Part shown: positions 52,045 through 60,674 of the stretch, one piece after another | How positions within the stretch are numbered: position 1 is the first letter of the stretch | Layout: each line of letters opens with the position of its first letter | Assembly (NCBI RefSeq): GCF_003570715.1 | Contig: NZ_QXXQ01000002.1 | Coordinates: forward strand, 124,001 to 188,000 | Source: Gemmobacter lutimaris | GTDB taxonomy: Bacteria; Pseudomonadota; Alphaproteobacteria; Rhodobacterales; Rhodobacteraceae | DNA length: 64,000 bases | Reading direction: 5' to 3' | Notes under the pieces: generated by a model | The model's database searches: none | What the model was told of the DNA's origin: nothing | Seen by the model: only the letters and a program-made list of their open reading frames with translations | Made by a program: the position numbers and the translations under genes

Positions 52045-52251
52045 ATGGATCTTTACACCGTTCTCCGCCACTTCGCCGACAGTTGGATGCTTCTGTTTAT
52101 GACGCTTGTGTTTGTGGGCGTGGTTTTCTACGCCTTCCGGCCCGGCAGCCGCAAGGCACAGGAAGAAGCCGCCACGTCGATCTTCCGCAACGAGACGCGG
52201 CCCGCCGCGTCCGCTGCGGAGCCGGCCGCCAGCAAACTGAAGGAGGCGTAA
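52045..52251 (+). CDS. ccoQ: cbb3-type cytochrome oxidase assembly/stability subunit (CcoQ)
   Basis: A 68-residue one-helix protein (MDLYTVLRHFADSWMLLFMTLVFVGVVFYAFRPGSRK). A charged cytoplasmic tail follows. CcoQ stabilises the complex and protects it from oxygen. GGAGGGGGAT stands before the ATG. Size, helix and place between ccoO and ccoP decide the call. Confidence 0.92.
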   Translation: MDLYTVLRHFADSWMLLFMTLVFVGVVFYAFRPGSRKAQEEAATSIFRNETRPAASAAEPAASKLKEA

Positions 52252-52254
52252 GAC

Positions 52255-53136
52255 ATGTGCGCCAAGCAAGTGAAGAAACCGGGCGAGGTTCCGACCACCG
52301 GGCATGAATGGGATGGCATCCGGGAATATGACAACCCGATGCCTCGCTGGTGGCTCTGGACCTTCTATCTCTGCATCATCTGGGCCTTCGGCTATTCGAT
52401 CGCCTATCCGGCCTGGCCGCTGATCAGCAGCGCCACGCAGGGGATGCTGGGGGAAACGGCGGCGGGCGATACCCGTCTGGCCGTCGCGGAAGAAATCAAG
52501 CGGTTCGACGATGCCAATGCGCCGATCAAGGCGAAACTGGTGGCGGCCGATCTGAACGCGATCTCGACCGACCCCGAGCTGGACGGCTATGCCAAGGCTG
52601 CGGGTTCCGCCGTGTTCAAGACCTGGTGTGCCCAGTGCCACGGGGCAGGCGCGGCCGGCAACAAGGGTTACCCCAACCTGCTGGACGACGACTGGCTGTG
52701 GGGCGGCACCATGGAGGACATCCACGCGACGGTCACCCATGGTATCCGCAATACCACCGATGCCGATGCGCGTTATTCGGAAATGCCGAAATTCGGTGCC
52801 GATGGCCTGCTGGAAAAGCCGCAGATTGAAGAGGTCGTGGAATACGTCCTCCAGATCTCGGGGCAAGAGCATGATGCCGCCAAGGCAACCGCCGGCGCTG
52901 TGGTCTTTACCGACAACTGCGCGGCCTGCCATGCGGAAGACGGCACAGGCGACCGTGCGCAGGGGGCACCGAACCTGACGGACGCCGTCTGGCTTTATGG
53001 TGGCGACCGGGCAACCGTCACCGAAACGGTGACCAATGCGCGGTTTGGCGTGATGCCGAACTGGAACGCCCGCCTGACGGAAGACCAGATCCGCGCGGTT
53101 TCGGTCTACGTTCATAGCCTCGGCGGCGGCGAATAA
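52255..53136 (+). CDS. ccoP: cbb3-type cytochrome oxidase subunit III, diheme cytochrome c (CcoP)
   Basis: A 293-residue subunit with an N-terminal membrane helix ([25 protein letters not shown]) preceded by [17 protein letters not shown], and two heme c domains, [11 protein letters not shown] and [11 protein letters not shown]. It takes electrons from the bc1 complex or cytochrome c. The start is 3 bases after ccoQ with AGGAGGCG upstream. Confidence 0.96.
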   Translation: MCAKQVKKPGEVPTTGHEWDGIREYDNPMPRWWLWTFYLCIIWAFGYSIAYPAWPLISSATQGMLGETAAGDTRLAVAEEIKRFDDANAPIKAKLVAADLNAISTDPELDGYAKAAGSAVFKTWCAQCHGAGAAGNKGYPNLLDDDWLWGGTMEDIHATVTHGIRNTTDADARYSEMPKFGADGLLEKPQIEEVVEYVLQISGQEHDAAKATAGAVVFTDNCAACHAEDGTGDRAQGAPNLTDAVWLYGGDRATVTETVTNARFGVMPNWNARLTEDQIRAVSVYVHSLGGGE

Positions 53137-53157
53137 CCGCATCCCTAGCGAAGCTGC

Positions 53158-53184
53158 AAAACCCCCGCCAACGGCGGGGGTTTT
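53158..53184 (+). terminator. Terminator of ccoNOQP
   Basis: AAAACCCCCGCC paired with GGCGGGGGTTTT around AAC, 21 bases after the ccoP stop, with the T-run built into the arm. Confidence 0.92.
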
Positions 53185-53279
53185 CATTTCCGGCCTCCGG
53201 ATTCGGTGTCGGGGCAGAACCGTGCTATGCTCCCGCTCCGGGGAAACCCGGCATTTCAAGAAATTGGTTGGAGGACGCA

Positions 53280-54203
53280 ATGGCAATTCGCAGGGGCAAC
53301 GGTGGTGACAATCTGGTCAAGGGCACGCCCAAGGCCGACAGCCTGTTTGGCGGCGCGGGGGATGACACGCTGAAGGGCTATAACGGCAATGATACACTGT
53401 CCGGCGGGGCGGATGTGGACGAGCTTTATGGCGGCAAGGGCCGCGACCTGTTCATCGCAAGCGAAGGGCGCGAGTTCCATGACGGTGGCGCGGGCTACGA
53501 TACCGTGCGTTATGACGGCAGCATCGGCATTATCCTGCAACTGAACCTGAGCGGAGGCTACAGCTATGGCTGGGCCGCGTCGCATACCTTTGCCGGGATC
53601 GAGCGGATCGTCGCAACCCGGACGGATGACCAGATCACCGCGGGCAGCAGTTCGATCCTGCTGGACGGTCGGGGCGGACATGACCGGCTGTCGGGCTGGT
53701 CGGGCAATGACAAGGTCTTCGGGCGCACGGGCAATGATACGCTGGGGGGCGGCGCGGGCAACGATACGCTGAACGGCGGGTCCGGTGACGACAATCTGGA
53801 TGGCGGTGATGGCAATGACCGGCTGTTCGGCGGCGCGGGCGATGACATGATCTTCGTTCGGGGTGGTGATGATTTCGTCAATGCGGGGAAGGGTAACGAC
53901 ACGATCTACGGCGGCACGGGCGACGACACGATGATCGGCGGTGCGGGCTTCGATTCGTTCATCTTCTCGGACGAGGCGGGCCGCAAGGTGGTGAAGGATT
54001 TCAACCCAGACCAGAACGACTACCTGAATTTTTATGACATTGCCCGCTTCGGCGATAACGATATGCAAAAGCTGCTGGCCAATACGAAGACGGTGGACGG
54101 GGATGCCGTGATCCGCATTGGCCGTGATGGGTTTGTTGTTGTGGAAGGGATGACAAAGGCCGATCTTGTGGCCGCGCAGGATCACATCCTGCTTTATGGC
54201 TGA
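53280..54203 (+). CDS. RTX calcium-binding protein C
   Basis: A 307-residue acidic protein without signal peptide, built mainly of RTX nonapeptides: about five at residues 5-58 (GGAGDDTLKG, YNGNDTLSG, GGKGRDLF), a non-repeat insert (about 60-125, with GGYSYGWAASHTFAGIERI) and about ten more at 125-230. The C-terminal region (residues 235-307) suits a type I secretion signal. GGAGG lies before the ATG at 53280. It stands alone behind the cco terminator; no transporter is adjacent. It lacks the Met-rich domain of the two RTX proteins in the copper operon. Role unknown. Confidence 0.85.
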   Translation: MAIRRGNGGDNLVKGTPKADSLFGGAGDDTLKGYNGNDTLSGGADVDELYGGKGRDLFIASEGREFHDGGAGYDTVRYDGSIGIILQLNLSGGYSYGWAASHTFAGIERIVATRTDDQITAGSSSILLDGRGGHDRLSGWSGNDKVFGRTGNDTLGGGAGNDTLNGGSGDDNLDGGDGNDRLFGGAGDDMIFVRGGDDFVNAGKGNDTIYGGTGDDTMIGGAGFDSFIFSDEAGRKVVKDFNPDQNDYLNFYDIARFGDNDMQKLLANTKTVDGDAVIRIGRDGFVVVEGMTKADLVAAQDHILLYG

Positions 54204-54217
54204 TCTGGCACAGGCAA

Positions 54218-54241
54218 AGGCCCCCGGCAGCGCGGGGGCCT
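54218..54241. terminator. Terminator-like hairpin behind RTX protein C
   Basis: AGGCCCCC and GGGGGCCT enclose an 8-base loop, 15 bases after the stop. It also stands just past the stop of the opposing 49-codon gene. No T-run. Confidence 0.55.
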
Positions 54242-54244
54242 GCA

Positions 54245-54394
54245 TCATTCGTGGTGCCGGTCCTGCGGGAGGCTGCGCCGCCCCTGCCAGAACCATTCGT
54301 CTTGCAGCCTGCGCTGCTCGGCCAGTTTTTCACGCCCATTGTGGCGATCCATCCGGGTGGCGATCAACAGGCTTTCGGCAATCAGGTTAAGCAT
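54245..54394 (-). CDS. Small 49-residue hypothetical protein
   Basis: An open frame of 49 codons with AGAGGT nine bases before its ATG. The product begins MLNLIAESLLIATRMDRHNG and goes on as a charged, helical, Arg/Glu/Gln-rich chain with two tryptophans and a final HHE. It lies divergent to the LysR gene (54491). Family not recognised. The amphipathic first helix and the ribosome site favour translation, but composition alone cannot prove it. Confidence 0.5.
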   Translation of the reverse strand: MLNLIAESLLIATRMDRHNGREKLAEQRRLQDEWFWQGRRSLPQDRHHE

Positions 54395-54490
54395 TTCTTT
54401 GACCTCTGCTATCGGTTCATGCTCTGAATATGCCTGAAATCAGTGGTTACAGCGAGGCAGCGATTCTTTTTCAATGAAAGTTGGACTTAC

Positions 54491-55375
54491 ATGATTGACT
54501 GGCGCCACCTGCCGCCGCTTTCCGCACTGCGTGCGTTTTCCGCCTTTTCCTCTGCCTCGGGGCTGGAGGAAGCGGGGGCGCGGATCGGGGTGACACATGC
54601 CGCGATCAGCCAGCAAATCCGCGGGCTTGAGGCGCATTTGGGGATTACGCTGGTGGACCGGGGCGGGCGGCGGCTGGTACTGACGGCGGAAGGGCGGCGG
54701 CTGGCCGATGCGCTGGAGGCAGGGTTCGCTCAGATTGCGGCCGTCATTGCCGAACTGACAGGGGCAGATGCGGCACAGCCCTTGCGGGTGACGGCCACGC
54801 CGACCTTCGCGGGCGGATGGTTGCTGCCGCGCCTGCCCGATTTTCGCGCGCGTCATCCCGGCATCGACCTGATGATTGACCCGGCGGCCGAACTGCGAGA
54901 GTTGGGGCGCGAGGCGGATGTGGCGCTGCGCTATGGGAACGGCAACTGGCCGGGGCTTGATTCACGGCTGTTGCTGCGCTCGTCGGTCGTGGTGGTCGCG
55001 GCGCCCGCACTTGTTCCGGGTGATGACGTGCCGGATCTGGCACATCTGGCCGAACTGCCGTGGTTGCAGGAACTGGGCACGACCGAGGCCACGGCCTTTC
55101 TGGAAAAGCACGGGCTAACGCGGCGGACAGGCATGGTCTCGCTGCCGGGCAACCTGATGCTGGATGCGGCCCGCGACGGGCAGGGGGTTACGGTGGTGGC
55201 CCGTGCCTTTGTCGCGCGCGACATCGCGGCCGGCCGGTTGCGGCAGTTGCACGAGGATTCGGAACGCGAAGGGTATTTCCTTGTCCGTCGTCCGGGCGAG
55301 ATGCGCCCACCGCTGGCGGCCTTCGTGCGCTGGCTGCTGCGACAGTCGGACGCAGGCGCCGATGGCGCCATTTGA
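54491..55375 (+). CDS. LysR-family regulator (GcvA-like)
   Basis: A 294-residue LysR protein. The winged HTH (about 1-60) reads WRHLPPLSALRAFSAFSSASGLEEAGARIGVTHAAISQQIRGLEAHLGITLVDRG and the effector domain VTATPTFAGGWLLPRLPDFRARHPGIDLMIDP. The PPLSALRAF start and GGWLLPRL are typical of the GcvA/AmpR-like group. The ATG at 54491 was chosen because the HTH starts at once. The target could be the divergent small gene or the convergent cation efflux gene; neither can be decided. Confidence 0.88.
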   Translation: MIDWRHLPPLSALRAFSAFSSASGLEEAGARIGVTHAAISQQIRGLEAHLGITLVDRGGRRLVLTAEGRRLADALEAGFAQIAAVIAELTGADAAQPLRVTATPTFAGGWLLPRLPDFRARHPGIDLMIDPAAELRELGREADVALRYGNGNWPGLDSRLLLRSSVVVVAAPALVPGDDVPDLAHLAELPWLQELGTTEATAFLEKHGLTRRTGMVSLPGNLMLDAARDGQGVTVVARAFVARDIAAGRLRQLHEDSEREGYFLVRRPGEMRPPLAAFVRWLLRQSDAGADGAI

Positions 55376-55510
55376 TGCAGGTCAAGGTGCGCGGGCCGAT
55401 TTCGCGGGAAAGTAAATCGTCCGGGTCCAAAGCTGGACAATGGCACCGCCGCCCCATCCTGTTCGCGCGTTTCCTGGGGGTAGCGGTGCCTTCCCATTCT
55501 CAGGCCAATC

Positions 55511-56401
55511 TCAGCTCAGCACCACAATTCCCGCGTGCTTCTGCTTGTGTTCGGGTTCGACGTGGATGGTGATCCGCGCGCCCGGCACCGCGGTTTTCAG
55601 GGCTTCTTCCACCTGATCGCAAATCTCATGCGCGTCAAAAACGCTCATCTCACCGGGCACGACAAGGTGAAATTCGATGAAGGTCGCCTTGCCCGCGTGG
55701 CGGGTGCGCAGGTCATGCGCCTCGACCGCGCCGCCTGCTTCGGTGGAAATGATGCTGCGCACGCGGTCCAGAACATCCTGCGGCACCGCCTCGTCCATCA
55801 GCCCGCTAAGCGATTCTCGCACCACCTTGGCGCCGGACCACAGGATGTTGACGGCAACCAGCGCCGCCATCACAGGATCAAGCACCCACCAGCCGGTGAC
55901 CACTGCCAGCAGAACGCCCAAGGCGACGCCGGCCGAGGTGATCACATCGGTGAACAGATGTCTGCCATCCGCCACAAGCGCCGGCGATTTGCTGCTGCGT
56001 CCGCGTGTGACCAACAGCCATGCCCAGACGGCGTTGATGACGGTGGCTGCACCGTTGATCAGAAGCCCCTCGATCGGCAGATCCAGCGCAACGGGGTTCA
56101 GAAAGCCGTCGAAGGCTTCACGCAGGATCAGCAGGGCGGCGATGATGATCATCACCCCTTCCAGCACCGCACTGAAGAATTCGGCCTTGTGATGGCCGTA
56201 GGGGTGCGAGGCATCGGCGGGGCGCGAGGCCACCTGAATGGCGATCAGCGCCGCAATCGCGGTGGCGACGTTTACCGTGCTTTCCAGTGCATCCGAATAC
56301 AGGGCGACCGAACCCGTGATCCACCACGCCAGCCCCTTGATGCCCAGAACGATCAAGCCGATCAGAACGCTGCCAATGGCAAGCCGGAGGGTCGAGGACA
56401 T
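55511..56401 (-). CDS. Cation diffusion facilitator (zinc/iron-type efflux)
   Basis: A 296-residue CDF exporter with six helices. SHPYGHHKAEFFSAVLEGVMI and VADGRHLFTDVITSAGVALG carry the conserved His/Asp that bind the metal in helices II and V, and the cytosolic domain has RHAGKATFIEFHLVVPGEMSVFDAHEICDQVEEAL. It exchanges a divalent metal for protons at the inner membrane; zinc, iron or manganese are possible. AGGAG precedes the ATG at 56401. A short His/Lys-rich tail (VEPEHKQKHAGIVVLS) closes it. Confidence 0.9.
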   Translation of the reverse strand: MSSTLRLAIGSVLIGLIVLGIKGLAWWITGSVALYSDALESTVNVATAIAALIAIQVASRPADASHPYGHHKAEFFSAVLEGVMIIIAALLILREAFDGFLNPVALDLPIEGLLINGAATVINAVWAWLLVTRGRSSKSPALVADGRHLFTDVITSAGVALGVLLAVVTGWWVLDPVMAALVAVNILWSGAKVVRESLSGLMDEAVPQDVLDRVRSIISTEAGGAVEAHDLRTRHAGKATFIEFHLVVPGEMSVFDAHEICDQVEEALKTAVPGARITIHVEPEHKQKHAGIVVLS

Positions 56402-56689
56402 GGCAGGCTCCTGACAAGGGTCTTTTCGGGGTATCAGAGGCGGTGCCGTTCCGCGAGTGATACCGCGCCAGCGCATCTTGCGGTGACGGGTTGGGGCCGG
56501 GTTTTGCCCGGCGGGATGTGTCGAATGCGCGCCCGGATAGAAAACTGTTCCCGTTGGGCGGGATGTCAGGGCGGTTGCGCTATCGGCGCCGCTTTAACGG
56601 GATTCGATGCGTGGCCGCAACCGCCTGTGTGCGAAGCTTGCGTGTTTGTGTCCTGCCGACCCCGAAGCGATGCCAGCGCGCCGCGCAGA

Positions 56690-57472
56690 TCAACTGTCGG
56701 CCAGCACCGATTGCGGCAGCACCCATGGCCCGGTTCTGGGCGGGGTATTGGCGCGGATGGCGCAGCCGAAGGCGGCTTGCAGCACGGTGTCGGCCAACAC
56801 CTCGGCCGGGGTGCCCCTTGCGGCCAGCCGCCCGCCTGCCATCAGCAGCACCCGGTCGGCCACCATGGCGGTCAGGTTCAGGTCATGCAGCACCATGATC
56901 ACCCCTCCACCTGCGCGGGCAAACCGCTGCGCCAGCCGCATCACCAGCAGTTGATGCGCGATGTCGAGGCTGGCGACGGGTTCATCCAGCATCAGCCAGC
57001 CCGGTCCTTGCGGGGTGACAGGCTGTCGCGCCTGCGCCAGAACACGCGCCAGTTGCACCCGTGCCTGCTCGCCCCCTGACAGGTCGTGATAGGGGCGGGG
57101 GCCATAACCGGGCAGGTCCACCTCGGCCAGCAGACGCTCGGGCAGGGTCGGGTCATGCGCGCCGATCCCGGCCTCCAACCCCAGTCGCACGATTTCGGCA
57201 GCGGTGAAGGGAAAGGCGACATGGGTTTCCTGCGCCAGAACCGCGCGGAAAGCGGCAAGCCTTGGCCCCGGTGTGCGGGCGATGTCATGCCCGTTCAGGC
57301 TTATGCGCCCGCGATAGGGCACCTCGCCGGTCAGGGCGCGCAGAAGCGTGGTCTTGCCCGATCCGTTTGGCCCGATGATGGCGGTAACGGTGCCGGGGCT
57401 GGCGGTGAAGCCAAGACCGCGCAGGATCTCGCGCCGTCCCAGCGTGACATGAAGGTCTCGGGTTTCCAGCAT
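56690..57472 (-). CDS. hmuV: Heme ABC transporter ATPase (HmuV)
   Basis: A 260-residue ABC ATPase: AIIGPNGSGKTTLLRALTGE (Walker A), VLAQETHVAFPFTAAEIVRLG (Q-loop), LSGGEQARVQLARVLAQ (signature) and WLMLDEPVASLDIAHQ (Walker B). HmuV-like proteins use ARVQLARVLAQ here where siderophore ATPases have QRV/QRA. The ATG at 57472 lies 1 base after the hmuU stop. It energises heme import from the periplasm with HmuU and HmuT. It is the last gene of hmuSTUV; about 290 bases without a recognisable gene follow to 56402. Confidence 0.92.
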   Translation of the reverse strand: MLETRDLHVTLGRREILRGLGFTASPGTVTAIIGPNGSGKTTLLRALTGEVPYRGRISLNGHDIARTPGPRLAAFRAVLAQETHVAFPFTAAEIVRLGLEAGIGAHDPTLPERLLAEVDLPGYGPRPYHDLSGGEQARVQLARVLAQARQPVTPQGPGWLMLDEPVASLDIAHQLLVMRLAQRFARAGGGVIMVLHDLNLTAMVADRVLLMAGGRLAARGTPAEVLADTVLQAAFGCAIRANTPPRTGPWVLPQSVLADS

Positions 57473-57473
57473 C

Positions 57474-58532
57474 CTACAACCCCATCCCGCCCTTGCGGCG
57501 CAGCAAAATCCACAGGAAGACCGGCGCGCCAAGACAGGCCGTTACGATGCCGATGGGCAATTCGGCCGGGGCCACGAGGCTGCGTGCGATCATGTCGGCG
57601 CCGACCAGCAGCCCGCCACCCAGCAGTGCGGCCTGTGGCAGAATATGGCGGTGATCCGGCCCACCCAGCAGGCGCAGCAGATGCGGCACCACGATGCCGA
57701 CAAAACCGATGCCACCCGCCACCGCCACCGCCGCGCCCGCGGCTGCGGCGACGCCAAGGATAGCGAAACGCTTCACCCGCTCGACCGCGATGCCCAAATG
57801 GGCGGCCTGCGCCTCGCCCAGTGCCAGCGCATTCAGCCCGCGTGCGAGCAGTGGCGAGAGAACAAGAACCGGCAGGATCAACGGCAGGCTGGCGCCGATC
57901 CGGGGCCAGCTTGCCCCGGCGAGCGAACCCATGCCCCAGAAGGTCAGGTCGCGCAATTGCCGGTCATCGGCGAGGTAGACAAGGATGCCGGTCAGCGCGC
58001 CCGCCAACGCTCCCAGCGCGATCCCGGCCAGCAGCATGGTGGCAACCGAAGTGCGCCCGCCGCGCGTGGCGACGCGGTAAAGCAGCAGCGTGGCGACCCA
58101 GCCGCCCAGAAAGGCCGCCAGCGGCACCAGATGCGCACCGACAAAGGCGGCGACCCCGGCAGGCAACAGCCCGCCCAGCACGATGGCCAGCACCGCCCCC
58201 AATCCCGCGCCCGCGCCGACGCCGACGATACCCGGATCGGCCAGCGGATTGCGGAACAGCCCCTGCATCAGCGCGCCTGACACCGCCAGCGCGGCGCCAA
58301 CCATCAATCCCAGCGCCAGACGCGGCAGCCGGATGTCCCACAGGATCACCTGCGCGCGCCGGTCCAGCCCCTCGTCGGCCCATGCCGACAGCAGTTCGGC
58401 CGGGCCAAGCCCCGCCGCGCCAGTGCCCAGCGACAGGAGCGCCAGCAACAGCGTTGCGAGGGCCAGCAACAGGGTCACGCGGCGTGGATCAGGGCGGGCG
58501 AGGCCGGGGGAGGGCGGGGCAAGCGCAACCAT
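57474..58532 (-). CDS. hmuU: Heme ABC transporter permease (HmuU)
   Basis: A 352-residue FecCD/BtuC-type permease with about ten helices: LSAWADEGLDRRAQVILWDIRLPRLALGLMVGAALAVSGALMQGLFRNPLADPGIVGVGAGAGLGAVLAI is the family N-terminal half (shown as joined motifs RLPRL and NPLADPGIVG), and GGIGFVGIVVPHLLRLLGGPDHR the conserved end that contacts the ATPase. It starts 3 bases after the hmuT stop. Confidence 0.93.
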   Translation of the reverse strand: MVALAPPSPGLARPDPRRVTLLLALATLLLALLSLGTGAAGLGPAELLSAWADEGLDRRAQVILWDIRLPRLALGLMVGAALAVSGALMQGLFRNPLADPGIVGVGAGAGLGAVLAIVLGGLLPAGVAAFVGAHLVPLAAFLGGWVATLLLYRVATRGGRTSVATMLLAGIALGALAGALTGILVYLADDRQLRDLTFWGMGSLAGASWPRIGASLPLILPVLVLSPLLARGLNALALGEAQAAHLGIAVERVKRFAILGVAAAAGAAVAVAGGIGFVGIVVPHLLRLLGGPDHRHILPQAALLGGGLLVGADMIARSLVAPAELPIGIVTACLGAPVFLWILLRRKGGMGL

Positions 58533-58535
58533 GGC

Positions 58536-59372
58536 TCAGCCCCCTGCCTGGCCGTAAAGCGCGTCATACAGCGCGCGGGCTGCCTCGGGCGTGCGGGGAC
58601 CGAAGCCCAGAAGCAGCATCCCGTCCATCCGCACCAGCGCCCCATTGCGCGCGGCCGGGGTTTCGGCCAGCGCGGGATGCGACAGGATATCGGCATCCGC
58701 AATGGCCAGATCGCCCTCGCGCGCCATCATGAGGATCAGATCGGGCGCAGCGGTCAGGACAGCCTCGTCCGCGATCTGCTTGTAGCCCTGAAATCCGGTC
58801 GCGGCATTTTCACCACCCGCAAGGCGGATGATGCCCTCGGCCTCGGTGCCTTCGCCACCCGCCATGATCCGCCCGCCTTGCAGCGACAGGATGAACAACA
58901 CGCGCTTGCGGTCGGTCACGGCGGCGGCGCGGGCTTCGGCGGTGGCCAGACCGTCCTGCACCTCCGCAGCCAGCGTGGCACCGGCCTCGGGCATGTCCAG
59001 CGCGGCGGCGACAGCGGTGATCTTGTCGGCAATGCCCTGCGGCGTGGGGTCTTCAGGCACCAGCACGAAAGGCACACCCGCCGCCTTCAGCACATCCACC
59101 GCCTGCTGCGGCCCGGCATCACCTTCGGCCACGATCAGATCGGGGTCGAGCGACAGCACCCCTTCGGCTGACAGCGCGCGGATATAGCCGACATCGGGCA
59201 AAGCCTCGATCTCGGGCGGGAAGTTCGAGGTGGTGTCGCGCGCCACCAGCCGATCCTCGGCGCCAAGCGCCACGGCGATTTCCGTGACCGAGCCGCCCAG
59301 CGTGATGACACGCTCGCCCCCGGCCAGCGCGGGGCTGGCCAGCAGCAGTGCAGTCAGCGTCAGGGCCCTCAT
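58536..59372 (-). CDS. hmuT: Periplasmic heme-binding protein (HmuT)
   Basis: A 278-residue cluster A binding protein. The signal peptide is MRALTLTALLLASPALAGG; the mature part has RVITLGGSVTEIAVALGAEDRLVARDTTSNFPPE, LPDVGYIRALSAEGVLSLDPDLIVAEGDAGP and LILMMAREGDLAIADADIL. The Tyr in VGYIRALSAEG is a plausible heme ligand by analogy with HmuT/ShuT. The ATG at 59372 overlaps the hmuS stop (ATGA). Confidence 0.92.
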   Translation of the reverse strand: MRALTLTALLLASPALAGGERVITLGGSVTEIAVALGAEDRLVARDTTSNFPPEIEALPDVGYIRALSAEGVLSLDPDLIVAEGDAGPQQAVDVLKAAGVPFVLVPEDPTPQGIADKITAVAAALDMPEAGATLAAEVQDGLATAEARAAAVTDRKRVLFILSLQGGRIMAGGEGTEAEGIIRLAGGENAATGFQGYKQIADEAVLTAAPDLILMMAREGDLAIADADILSHPALAETPAARNGALVRMDGMLLLGFGPRTPEAARALYDALYGQAGG

Positions 59373-60424
59373 GCCGGCACCGCTTCCAGACGCGGCAGCG
59401 AATGGGCCAGAGCGTTCCAGGCATCTGCCGGGGTATCCTTGCGATAGCCGAAGATTTGCAGGATCAGCCCGCCCTCCGCATCGAAAGCCTCGACGCTGAT
59501 TGCGGCGCCGGTGCGGGTGGGTTTGTTCACGCACCAGACCTCGGCGATATGGTCGGTGCGCAGATGCAGGTTGAAGCGCGGGTCCATGACGTTGATCCAC
59601 GGCCCCATCGGCACCACCCGGTCAATCGGGCCACCGTGGATCTGGATGCAGCCCATATTGCCCACGAAGATCATCACCGGCACACGTTCCTCTGCGACGC
59701 GGGTCAGGGTTTCCGTCACTGCACGCGGCTCCAGCGCCACGGCATAAGGTGCGCCGGCCACGCGATAGGCGCCCAGGCGGTTCATCTTCTGTGTCTTCAC
59801 CAGCTTCAGAAACTGGTGGGTGTCAGTCATCCGGTCCCAGTCGGCGCGCAGGGCTGCGGCACGGTCGGGGGCGGCTTTTGCCGGTTCCACCGGCTTGCGG
59901 GCCTCATAGCTCCGCTCGGCCTGCTGTTCGGGCAGGCGCAGCGCATCGACCAGACGGGCAAAGGCCGCCGCATCCGATTCGGGCTTCAGATGCACCTTGT
60001 GCACCGCATCGCCCGCCGCATCGAAAACCTGAAGGCTGCGCTTGACCGTGCCGTCCCCGGCGGTTTCCTCGACCGCGAAACCATGCACCCAATGCGACGG
60101 GAAGATCCGCATGTCGATTTCCGGGTCCAGCACCATGGCGGCATGCGGGCCGCTGCGATAGTCGCTGTAGGTGCCGCGCCGTTCATGCACGCAGCTTTCG
60201 TTCCGCGTCAGCGCCAGCACATCGCCCAGATCGCGGATCAGCGGGAACAGACGGTCGGGCGTCGCATCAATGGCGACGGTGCCATGCCCGATATGGGCGG
60301 CGACCAGCGCCGCTTCGGTCAGGCCATGCGCCGCCGCGAAATCACGGGCGCGGGTCTTGGGAAATTCCGCGCGCAGCGCACGGATTGCGGGGGCATCAAG
60401 GGTCAGAGTCTGGCCGTCGGCCAT
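59369..60424 (-). CDS. hmuS: Hemin-degrading/heme-transfer protein (HmuS)
   Basis: A 351-residue cytosolic protein of the HemS/ChuS family with two similar halves: RIFPSHWVHGFAVEE and KVHLKPESDAAAF in the first, HGGPIDRVVPMGPWINVMDPRFNLHLRTDHIAEVWCVNKPTRTG in the second. The His in NLHLRTDHI is in the region that binds heme. Members take heme from the ABC transporter and release iron or hand heme on. AAGGA precedes the ATG. First gene of the hmuSTUV operon. Confidence 0.92.
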   Translation of the reverse strand: MADGQTLTLDAPAIRALRAEFPKTRARDFAAAHGLTEAALVAAHIGHGTVAIDATPDRLFPLIRDLGDVLALTRNESCVHERRGTYSDYRSGPHAAMVLDPEIDMRIFPSHWVHGFAVEETAGDGTVKRSLQVFDAAGDAVHKVHLKPESDAAAFARLVDALRLPEQQAERSYEARKPVEPAKAAPDRAAALRADWDRMTDTHQFLKLVKTQKMNRLGAYRVAGAPYAVALEPRAVTETLTRVAEERVPVMIFVGNMGCIQIHGGPIDRVVPMGPWINVMDPRFNLHLRTDHIAEVWCVNKPTRTGAAISVEAFDAEGGLILQIFGYRKDTPADAWNALAHSLPRLEAVPA

Positions 60425-60539
60425 GGCGGCATCCTTTCGTCATGCGAATCTGGGCAGGGCGCATGTCTGGCGGAGGCCGGGTGAAACCCAAGGGCCGGGC
60501 TGGGGCGCGATTTGGTGTCAGGCAGCCGGAAGTGCATAC

Positions 60540-60568
60540 TTGACAATTACACTCGGCATTTCTAGAAG
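60540..60568 (+). promoter_or_regulatory. Candidate iron-regulated promoter of hmuR
   Basis: TTGACA (60540-60545), 17 bases, TAGAAG (60563-60568). The palindrome TTCTAGAA (60560-60567) overlaps the -10 and is a good place for a repressor of the Fur/Irr/RirA kind, though it fits none of their consensus sites closely. The 250-base gap also holds the hmuS promoter. Confidence 0.5.
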
Positions 60569-60674
60569 CCAAAAACTGACAGATCAAGTCGGATTTTTTT
60601 CGACCCTGCCCGCCAGCAGTGGCAATGCCCACGGCCAGCCCTTCCAGAACAAGAATGTCACCGAAGGGACAGCC

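Noticed and set aside
53280-54203. DNA tandem repeats in the RTX genes as a mobile or satellite element
   Set aside because: The periodicity is explained by coding of calcium-binding nonapeptides; codons vary between units.
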